Program-made: the position numbers and the translations under genes
From: Streptomyces sp. QL37
Lineage (GTDB): Bacteria; Actinomycetota; Actinomycetes; Streptomycetales; Streptomycetaceae
DNA: 64,000 bases
Assembly (NCBI RefSeq): GCF_002941025.1
Contig: NZ_PTJS01000001.1
Span: forward strand, 558,001 to 622,000
Direction of reading: 5' to 3'
Notes under the pieces: model-generated
The model's input: the letters and a program-made list of their open reading frames with translations, nothing else
What the model was told of the DNA's origin: nothing
Databases searched by the model: none
In this document: positions 33,582-42,400 of the stretch, piece by piece
Position numbering within the stretch: the stretch's first letter is position 1
How the letters are laid out: each line of letters opens with the position of its first letter

Positions 33582-33635
33582 TCCGCCGAAGACCCATGAC
33601 CCGATCATGTACGGGAAGGCCGCCGCCGCAGCGCC

Positions 33636-34043
33636 GTGGTCGCACGCCACCCGGACGACGAGTGCAGACGGCTGCTGCGGATCATCCGCAGGGGCACCGG
33701 GTCGGTGGTGACCTGACGGCGGGCCCAGATGGTGCTGTTGTCCGCGCAGGGTGTGCCGGTGGCGAGGATCGCCGAGGTGTCGTTCACCAGCGGCGACCGC
33801 GTCCGGGACGTGATCCACAACGAACGACGCGGCCAAGAAGGCCCGCGTCGAGCACCTCTACGCGATCGCCGACGGCGAGGCCGAACCGAGGACGGTGAGC
33901 CCGAAGTCGTCTTGTGCACCGCCCTGCGCCACTTCACCCTCGACGGCACCGACCACGCCGACCACAAAGAGCAGGGCAGCATGATCCGCCACGCCGACGA
34001 CCAACGCCTACGGGTCATCATGGCCAGGACGAACGTTGCCTGA
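33636..34043 (+). pseudogene. IS630-family transposase remnant
   Basis: Pieces of a Streptomyces IS630 transposase occur in order. A helix-turn-helix start reads LLRIIRRGTGSVVT, stop, RRAQMVLLSAQGVPVARIAEV, where TGA replaces the expected Trp codon. After IHN a deletion and frameshift lead to DAAKKARVEHLYAIADGEAEP in another frame, then back to EDGEPEVVLC. Another deletion removes the catalytic middle; TALRHFTLDGTDHADHKEQG and the final ARTNVA close the protein. It is about 135 codons where the family has 340-370. The element begins 17 bases after the 359-base repeat ends, so insertion or IS-driven rearrangement may have formed the repeats. Confidence 0.75.
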
Positions 34044-34223
34044 TGCGGCACCAGGAAGCACTACTCAGCACCGGACCGACGGTAGTTGGAAGACCACTGC
34101 CGTTGGGCATCCTCAACTCCCTCTCGTGAGAACAACTTTGTCCGGGCTCCTTCGGCGGCGCTCCGCGCTGGCCTCCGGCCACCCTGGACAGTCCACCCCG
34201 CCCCTGGACCTGGCTGGCCATCA

Positions 34224-34267
34224 GGGCGTGAGTAGTCGGCGGGCAGGAAATCCCGGCGAGAACGATC
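34224..34267 (-). repeat. 44-bp inverted repeat, left copy
   Basis: On the minus strand this reads GATCGTTCTCGCCGGGAT and onwards, matching 37 of 44 bases of the plus-strand copy at 35097-35140. The pair faces inwards around the gene at 34415-35035. The rest of 34044-34414 shows nothing else I can identify apart from the promoter at its end. Confidence 0.7.
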
Positions 34268-34379
34268 ATGGTCGGCTAGCGCCCCGCCCTGTGGACTCGC
34301 TGAGGTTCGCGCCGGGGCGGGCCGACCGGTCGCCAGGGCATCACACCTGAGCGCTCCACAACATCGTCGACAGTTTTCC

Positions 34380-34408
34380 TTGTCACGCAAGACAGCGACA
34401 GGTAGTCT
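34380..34408 (+). promoter_or_regulatory. Leaderless-type promoter
   Basis: TTGTCA (34380-34385), 17 bases, TAGTCT (34403-34408), then the ATG of the next gene seven bases later without a ribosome binding site. This fits a leaderless transcript and fixes the start at 34415. Confidence 0.6.
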
Positions 34409-34414
34409 TGTCGC

Positions 34415-35035
34415 ATGAACGATGTGATCCCGACCCCTGACAGGAACGACGAGAACTTCTGGCCCACCGTGACGACTCTGGTGCAGCCCGCCTGGTGTGA
34501 GCCCACCGAGGGCGACTCGTTCGCCATGGACGACAAGGTACTGGAGGCGGTCCGGGTGCTGGCCGAGGGGATCTCGACCCGTGCTCTCGCCTATCGCGCC
34601 GCCGACAAGCCCTTCGACACCGCGCTCATGGCGGCTCCCGATGTGCAGCTAGCCATGCTGAGGTCACTGTACGAAGCCAAACTGTCCGTAGACCGACTGG
34701 CCGAGAGCGCCGCCACCGTCGCCGGCCGCAGCGGAGCCAACTACGCGCAGCTGGGCGCGGCCTGGGGCGGCCTCAAGCGCCAGTCGGCCCGCCTCAAGTG
34801 GCCGCACGCGGTGACCAAGAAGGCTGCCGGCGAGTCCGTCCCGCTTCAGTACGCGGGCGGCGGCGCCGTCATCCACCATGACCCGGATGCCGACGCCTGG
34901 TGGTTCACCGCCACTGCCGCGGACCAGCAGGAGAAGCAGTCCGAGGCCGTCCACGCCTCCTCCGCCGAGGCCATCGCCGGAGCGACCGAGTTCCTCTTGT
35001 CGCACGCCCTTCCCGCCCGGCAGACGCAGGCCTGA
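34415..35035 (+). CDS. Hypothetical protein with HTH-like segment
   Basis: A 206-residue soluble protein. The N-terminal third is Pro/acidic; residues about 85-125 (LSVDRLAESAATVAGRSGANYAQLGAAWGGLKRQSARLKWP, in part) look like the helix-turn-helix found in many Streptomyces small proteins of the type SWAEIGAALGVTRQAAQ, so DNA binding is possible. The C-terminal part is Ala-rich helix. No family recognised. It is bracketed by the 44-bp inverted repeats and lies in the scrambled island between the IS630 relic and the toxin genes, which suggests horizontal arrival. The start is set by the promoter. Confidence 0.65.
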   Translation: MNDVIPTPDRNDENFWPTVTTLVQPAWCEPTEGDSFAMDDKVLEAVRVLAEGISTRALAYRAADKPFDTALMAAPDVQLAMLRSLYEAKLSVDRLAESAATVAGRSGANYAQLGAAWGGLKRQSARLKWPHAVTKKAAGESVPLQYAGGGAVIHHDPDADAWWFTATAADQQEKQSEAVHASSAEAIAGATEFLLSHALPARQTQA

Positions 35036-35096
35036 CCCCGCTTCCGCAGCTATGCGAAGCGTGGGAGCCGACTCCCTGAGCCGGCGACCGGACCAC

Positions 35097-35140
35097 GATC
35101 GTTCTCACCGGGATGTCTTGTACGCCAACTACTCACACCC
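35097..35140 (+). repeat. 44-bp inverted repeat, right copy
   Basis: Begins GATCGTTCTCACCGGGAT and ends ACTACTCACACCC; 37 of 44 bases match the inverted copy at 34224-34267. It begins 61 bases after the stop of the hypothetical gene between them. Confidence 0.7.
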
Positions 35141-35264
35141 GCTGCCGGGCGGCCCCTCACGTGTGGCGCCCGGCCGCAGATCAGCGCCCCGAGGGTGGGA
35201 ATCAAGGTGAGCAGGCCTGGGGGACCTGCCCAGCGCTTCCGCCGACCCGTACTGCGTCCGCGGG

Positions 35265-35830
35265 ATGATCGCCCGCCTTACCGAGGACGCGACGCCCGAC
35301 GAGGTGGCCGAGATCATCGAGGAGGTCAACGGTGCGCTGATCGGGGCTTTGCCTCAGCTGACCGAACTGGTCGCCGCCGCCGTGGACCCGCGTTCGCCTG
35401 TCGTTCGAGGATCCGCACCACAATCCCACCTTCGAGACCTGGACGCGACTGGCTGCCGCCTACGGGATGCTCCAGGACGTCCGGGAGCAGTTGGAGGGAG
35501 CCGAGGATGGGGTTGCCGCGTGCCCGGCCGAGCGGACCGATCCCCGGTACCACAACAGGGTCAACGTCCTTCGGACCCGGGAACTGCTCGACGATGTCTT
35601 CGGCGCCGGCCCGGTCGCCGCAGCGCCTTCCGCCCTGGATCCGGACACCGAGCGCCGACGTGCCGCCCGTCCGCCGCGAGCAACACCCTCGGCGCCCTCT
35701 TCCTCGCCACCGCGTCCCACCGGCGGCCGATCACCGACGGCCCGGCCTGGCTCGCCATGCCGGCCGACCGCACCCCGGTGTACCTGCTCACCGACGCCGG
35801 CCACCATGCCGTCGCGGCTCAGCTCCAGGG
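35265..35830 (+). pseudogene. Decayed gene of unknown family
   Basis: Coding-like peptides occur in alternating frames. MIARLTEDATPDEVAEIIEE and the next 25 residues lie in one frame, LSFEDPHHNPTFETWTRLAA to about ELLDDVFGAG in a second, and ALFLATASHRRPITDGPAWL to HAVAAQLQG back in the first. At least two frameshifts are needed. I do not recognise the protein. It is convergent with the immunity gene and lies next to transposon debris. The stretch 35036-35264 before it holds only the 44-bp repeat. Confidence 0.4.
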
Positions 35831-35853
35831 CACCGTTTTACCGCAACGGCACC

Positions 35854-36495
35854 TCAGGAGAAGTCTTCCGGATTCATGTCAGCAAATTCATCAGGAAGGC
35901 CGGTCCACGGATCAATCCCTTCGGCGATAAGGCGATCCCTCTCTCCGCGATGGAGAAACCTCTGCTCGCCACCTCTCCATAGAGTTGCGTCGTCGAAGGG
36001 GCACTCCTCAAGTTCACCGACGAGAACTCGCCTCAGAAATTCTGCCATGCCGTATTGCTGGACACTGACGGTTGAATCCCCCCGCACGACAACTACTGGC
36101 CAATCCTCAGGGTCGTCGCCAGAGGTAAGCCAGCAGGCCACGTCTCCACCGATTGTCGCCGCCCAGGCAATGAGCGGGAGCTTCACCAGGCCCGACCGAT
36201 CCGGCGTGCGCTTTAGATCCCAAGCAAGTCTCGCGTTCGCCGTCTCCTGACCCATGGAGCCGGACTCATCACCCCGTGGCGGGCCAGGACGCGCGATGTC
36301 CATGCCGTCCGAGATCGAGCCGACCCCATAGACGGACATGAAGTGCTTATAGTCCGACGGAAAATGTGTCCCCCAGGACCGCGACATCTCGGACCAGTCC
36401 ACTTCGTCGCCGGCCTCATGATTCAGGAAAAGTAGTTCGCTCAGCCCCTGGAAGGCTTGGTGGCCAGTCGGCCCGATAACGCCGCCATTTGTCAT
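35854..36495 (-). CDS. SMI1/KNR4 (SUKH) family immunity protein
   Basis: A 213-residue protein with the SUKH fold signature: GTHFPSDYKHFMSVYGVGSI near residue 45, a WPVVVVRGDS strand and late helical YGMAEFLRRVL. SUKH proteins commonly neutralise toxin domains of polymorphic toxins. Its ATG overlaps the stop codon of the RHS toxin gene by four bases, a classic toxin-immunity arrangement, so it likely blocks the nuclease tip and protects the producer. Codon and base composition are noticeably less GC-rich than the core genes, as is the tip itself, suggesting that both arrived together. Confidence 0.85.
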   Translation of the reverse strand: MTNGGVIGPTGHQAFQGLSELLFLNHEAGDEVDWSEMSRSWGTHFPSDYKHFMSVYGVGSISDGMDIARPGPPRGDESGSMGQETANARLAWDLKRTPDRSGLVKLPLIAWAATIGGDVACWLTSGDDPEDWPVVVVRGDSTVSVQQYGMAEFLRRVLVGELEECPFDDATLWRGGEQRFLHRGERDRLIAEGIDPWTGLPDEFADMNPEDFS

Positions 36496-39400
36496 GACGT
36501 TCCTCCGATCGGCACAGGCAACCCCTTGTAGTTGACAATGCCAAAGTTCTTCCAGCCACTTTTTCGCGTGTTGAGGGAGTTCGGCACCAGAACATCAAAG
36601 CTTTCTCCGGGGACATTGCCTGGCGCAACGCCCTGGGCCTTCATGTGAAATGCAGCTGGAACCGTTCGAGGCCCCGCATACACAGGTTCCACGGTGTACC
36701 GAACGACTTCCCCACGACGGACAGCGGCCTCAACTTTGTCCTCATACTTGACCATGGTGTCCTGCAGCCTCCCAGGACCGTCGACGTGGGTGTTCGCAGG
36801 TCGCGTGCACGTAGCCAGGTTAGCGAGATCCGTCCCCGAACCGCCCAGCTGCTTCCCGAGGAGATGACAGTTGTTCACAGCGCTGCTCGGAACCTCACCA
36901 TGAACGGCGGCATACCGGCCGGCCCAGTTGTAGCCCGGCGGGCGGGTATCCTTCTCGGTCTTCGTCCCACCCTGGATCTGCGTAAGGTCGAGGCAGGCAT
37001 TCATGGCCGTCGCCCGGTTCCCGTTCGCGGCATCCCGCTGTCCGGGTTCCTTCCACCCCTTGCCATTTCGACGGCAGTCCTTGGGCTTGTCGTCATCGGT
37101 GCCGGAACCGGGGTCAGCTCCTGCGGCTGGATGCGTGGTCGCGGCTTGGTCCGGCTCGAACTGGTCGTTTCCGACCAGGTTCAGCATGTTCACCGCGCCG
37201 ACGACCATCTTCCAGCCGTCGCCGGGCTTCCATCCACCGTTCTTCGGGTTCCAGTCGGGCTTGGGAACCGGCCTGTCGGGGGCGGGTCGCGGGTTCGGGC
37301 CGTTGTTGACGTTCTGGTCGATCACGGGCCGGGGCGGGCGCACCACCGGGCGGGCTGCCGTGCCGGCGTACGACCCCGAATAGCCGCCGCCGTACGATCC
37401 GCCGTAGCTGCCCGAAGATCCCGATCCTGAACTTCCGGAGTACCCGTATCCGCCGGAGTACCCGTAACCACCGGAGTAGCCGTATCCGCCCGAGTACCCG
37501 TAGCTGCCGGAGTAGCCGTAGCTGCCGGAGTAGGACCAGCTCCCTCCGAATGCCGGCATCTGCCAGTTGTAGCCGTAGCCGATCACCGAGCTGACCGCGT
37601 TGTTCAAGCCGTTGAACAAGGACTCGCAGTAGAGCTTGCACGCGTATCCGACCGCCGCTGCCCCTAGGGCGGCCAGCGCCTCGGTGCCGCCGAGCGCGGC
37701 GAGGCCGCACGCGGGGCAGTGACCTGTGGGGTCGGTCGCGTCAAGAGGCGCCCCGTTGGCATAGCCGTACCGGTTGGCCTGCGCTGACGGTGTCGGGTCG
37801 AGCTGCCAGGTGTCGCGGGAGGTGAAACCGCCGGTGCCTGGCTGGTACCAGCGTGCGGCCATGTTGACGTCGCCGGAGTCGGGGTCGGTCCAGCCGGACT
37901 GGTAGCCGAGGGCGGGGGTGGTGCCGTTGGTGGCGGTCTCCTGTCCGAAGGGGTCGTAGGCGGTGGAGCTGGTGACCTGGGTGCCGTCGGCGGCGAGGCC
38001 GGCGACCAGGTCGGTGTGCTGGTCGGTGATGGACCACTGCGGGGCCGCATTGCCCGCCCGGCTGGCCAGCAGGGCGCCGTCCGGGGTGCGGCTGTAGACG
38101 CTGGTGCCGTCGCTGAGGAGGTTGTTGGATCCGCCGTCGTAGCTGAACGTGGTGCTGCCCTGCCGGGCGACGCGGTCGAACGAGTCGTAGGTGAACCTCG
38201 CCGAGCCGTCGCTGACCTTGCGTTCGAAGGCGTCGGACGTCAGGTTGCGGGGTGTTCCGGTGCCCTTGGTGGCCGTGGTGAGAGTTCCGCGTGCGGTGTA
38301 GCCGTACGTGGTGGTGCCGTCGTCGGTCAGACGGTTGCGGGCATCGTACGAAGCGGTGGCCGCTCCTGCCTTGATGCGGTTGCCGGCGTCGTCCCATCCG
38401 TATGCGGTAGTGGTCGTGCCGCTGGTCCAGGACGTCATCCTGCCGGCCTTGTCGTAGCCGTAGGTGTTCTTCCCCGCTCCTGCGGTTCCGCTCGTCGTCT
38501 TCTCGGTGAGGCGGTCGTCGAGGTCGTAGCCGTAGGTGGTGCCGACCTTCTGCGTTGTCTTGTCCGGGTTGGCGACCTTGTCGCTCGCGAGGCGACCGAG
38601 GCTGTCGTAGGTGTAGTCGCGGCGGGCGGTGGCCTCGTACTCCGTGGAGCCTGCGGGCTTGACCGCGTACTCCTCGAGGAGGGGCCGTCCTGCGGTGTCG
38701 AAGTCGTACCAGATGTCGCTGTCGCTGAGGGAGTCCCAGACCCAGTCGACCCGGCCGCCGTCGTCGTATCCGTAGTACGACTCGGAATCGGCGCCCACCC
38801 GTTCGGTCATGTTGCCGTCGGCCTCGTAGCCGTAGCCGACCTTTCCGCCAGGGCCATCGGCGGTGAGCAGTTGCCCTCGGTCGTTGTAGGTGTACGTGTT
38901 CTGTGCAAGGACGCTGTCCGTGCCGGCCGCGGTGATGCGGCCCGCGAGGTCGTACGTAAGGGTGCGGTCGGTGGTGGCGGCCTCCGCGCCCGTGCCGGTC
39001 TCGCGAACGAGGCGGCCGAGGCCGTCGAAGGTACGGTGGCGCTCCACACCGCCGGGCAGCAGCTCGGCGATGTCCTGGCCCGCCTTGTCGTAGACGGTCG
39101 TCCAGGTGCGGTCGGTGAGGGCCGGGTGGGCGGTGGTGGAGGGTTCGATGGTGGACTCGGGCAGGTTCCACGGTGTGAAGGTGTACGTCGTGATGTTGCC
39201 CCGGCCGTCGGTGAACCGGGTGCGGTTGCCCGCCGCGTCGTAGCCAAAGGTCGTCGTGATGGACTTGGCGTCCGTCACAGGTTCGGCCTGCTTGGTCATG
39301 TGCCCCAGTGCGTCGTAGGTGTACGTGGTGCGCGCCTGAGTGCTGGAGACGGTGGCCGTCCGGTTGCCGTCGGCGTCGTACTCCGCCTTCGCGGTACGCA

Positions 39401-42400
39401 GCACGCTCTGGCCTGTGCCGTAGTCCGCTGCGGCTGTGACGTTGCCGAGCGCGTCGTACGTGGTAGTGCTCCTGCGGTCGGTCGGGTCGGTCATCTGGGT
39501 CTGCCGGCCGAGCCGGTCGTAGCTGAGCCGGGTGACGCCGTAGACCGGGTTGGTCACCGTCGTCGGCTCCCCCGCCGTGTTGTACGTGGCGGTGGTGGTA
39601 CGGCCAGCGGGGGTGGTGGATGCGGTCTGGTTGCCCGCGTCGTCCCAGACGTACCGCGTCGTGAGGTTCTGCAGGGTCGGATACCGCTCGACAGTGGTCG
39701 CGGTCAGCTGACGACCGAGCTCGTCGTAGGTGGCGTGAGTCCTGGCCCCTGTCGGGTCGGTGGCTGAGAGTTGCAGGCCGGTCGGGGTCCAGGTGAACTC
39801 CGAGACGCCCGCTCCGTCGAGGTCGGTGGAGGTGCTGTCCAGCAGGCCGGACTTCTCCAGTCCGAGGACGGTGGGAACGGTGCCCGCGACCGGGTCGGTC
39901 CGCCGGACCAGGCTACCGAACTGGTCGTAGGTGTAACGGCTGGTGCGGCCCAGCGGGTCCGTCGTCGTCGTGGGTCTGCCGAGGGCGTCGTACGTGGTGC
40001 TGCTGACGGCGCTGATCTTGGTGCCGCCGGGCGGCGTGTAATCGGGCAGGGTGACAGCGGTGGGCTGTCCGAGGCCGTCCACAGTGGTGCGGGTGACGGC
40101 TCCCCGTGCGTCACGGGTCTCCGTCGCTTCCCCGAAGGTGTTGTATCCGGTCAGAGTGGTGGGCGTGGCTGTGGCAGCCGTCCCGCCCTTGTTCTCGACC
40201 GCTGTGGCCGGTGCCTTCGTTTCGACGAGGCGTCCGAGCGCGTCGTACCGGTAAGTGGTGCGGTATGTGTCGGGGTCGGCTCCTTCCGTGTTGCCCCTGG
40301 GGGCAACGGTGGAGGTGGGCAACCCACGCTGGTCGTAAGTGCTGGTGGTGATGTGGGTGGACGTGCCGTCGGTGGTCTGCCGGCGGGTGACGTTGCCCGC
40401 GGCGTCGTACTCAGCGGTGGTGGTCAGCCGCTTCCCCGAGCCGTCGACCGGCCGGCTCTCCTCGGTCACCCGGTCGTCCGCGTCGTAGGCGATGTCGGTG
40501 ATCCTGTTCAGGCCGTCCGGGTCGAGGGCGCTGCGGGTGGTACGCCCGGTCGCGTCCACGGTGTGCGTCATGGTCACGCTGCCGCCGCCGGTGACCTTGT
40601 GGGTGAGGTTTCCGGCACCGTCGTAGGTGTTCGACTCCAGCTGGACATCGCGCCGGGTGCCGTCCGCCTGCGTCACCTGCTGGGCCGTGGTCGTCGCGGT
40701 GAGGCCGTCGTCGAAGTAGGTGAACGCGGTGGTGGCGCCCATCGCGTCGGTCGAGGAGGCCAGGCGGCCTGCGGGGTCGTAGGCGTTGGAGGCGACGACC
40801 AGGTCACGGATGTCGCCGGTGGGCGAGCCGGTCCAGTCCTTCAAGACGGTTTCGGCGTGCTGACCGCGCGGCGTGTAGGCGTAGGCAAGACGGGTGCCGG
40901 TCGGGTCGGTCGTCGTGGCGGCCCGTCCCATGGCGTCATGGGTGAGGGAAGTGACATGGTCCTCCGCGTCGGTGACCGTGTCGTTCAGGCCGTGGCTGTC
41001 GTAGTGATAGCTGGTGGTGCGCTTGGCGTCGTTGCCCGAGGTGTCCTCGGCCGACTCGGTGAGCAGGTTGCCGTCGGCGTCGTACGACCGGGTGATCTTC
41101 GCAGTGTGGGTAAGGCCGGTGATCTCGTTCTTCACGCCGACGCCGGTCTCGGAGACGACGCGGGACATGGTGTCGTAGCCGTAGCTGGTGGTCACGCCCT
41201 CAGGGGTGGTGTCGGACACCTGCCTCTCGGCGGTTTTGCGGCCCAGGCCGTCGTACGTGAACTCGGTGACCAGTCCGGAGGGCGAGGTGATCGCGGCGGT
41301 GCTTCCCGTGGCGAAGTACCGGTAGGTGGTCTCCGCGCCGCCGGGAGTCCTCTCCTTGGCGACCAGTCCGGCCGGAGTGGTCCCGCCGCCGACAGCTGCT
41401 TCGCTGCCGTCGGTGTAGACGGTGGTCGCCGTACGGGCGTCCGCGAGCCGGGTGGTGCTGGGCAGGCCGAGCGATGTGTAGGTCAGGGACGTCTTGTAGC
41501 GGTCGTCGTCCGGCCCGGTGGAGCGTGCGTCCCGTGCGGTGACCGGCTTGTCATTGCGCGGGTCGAGTTCATCGTCCGGGTTGAGGTAGTACTCGGTGTA
41601 CGCGGTCCAGCACGAGTCCGCGTCGCGGCAGGTCGTGGTGGTGACGGCGTTGCCCCGGGCGTCGTGCCCGGTGACCGTGGCGTGCCCGTTGGGGTCGGTC
41701 ACGGTGTGGACGAAGCCACCGGTGTCGTATGTGTAAGTGGTCACCCCGCCTTCGGCGTCAGTGACCTGCGTGGGCCGCATGCCCCTGAGTGCGTCGTACG
41801 ACGTGCGGGCCGTGTGCCCGAGGGGGTCGGTCACGCCGATGGTGGCCGCCATCGAGGAGAGTCCGGACCGCTCGCGTGACTGGAAGTGGTCGGCGACCTG
41901 GTCGGGCGACAGTGCCTTGCGGTATATGGCAGCTTCGTCGATCTGTCCGGTGAACCGGTAGGTACCGCTGGCTACTCCCATCCACCCGGAGCTTGCGTAC
42001 CCTGCGCCGAGATAGGCGTACGCCAGCCCCTGCTCGGAGATCGTGCCTGCCAGCGTGCCGACGAGCACACCGTCCAGATAGAGCGACTGAGTGGTGCGGG
42101 CACCGGTGAGCACGGCGTGGTGCCACTTGCCGTCGGTCACCGTCTGGGTGGAAGTGATCGGCTTCGCGCCCGGATTGCCCGTCAGATACCACTCCCCACG
42201 CAGTTTTCCTGCCTCGTCGATGTTGAGGGCGGGGCGCCAAGAAGTCGGCGTGGCGCCGAGTTCGGCGTTCTGGAGTCCGAGCAGGACACCGGACTTCGTC
42301 GTGTTGAACCAGAGTTCGGCCGTGAGGTCGGTGGTGCCGGCCGCCAGATTGCCGGGGACGGATACCGCCCCGGTCCCGGAGAGCTGGACCGCTTGCCCGT

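Noticed and set aside
32604..33619. CRISPR array or integron attC sites
   Set aside because: There are only three long copies, one inverted and without regular spacers, and no cas or integrase genes.
32600..33898. Coding frames within and across the 314-bp repeats
   Set aside because: The same text appears in all copies and both orientations without starts or families beyond the dehydrogenase tail; they are by-products of the palindrome.
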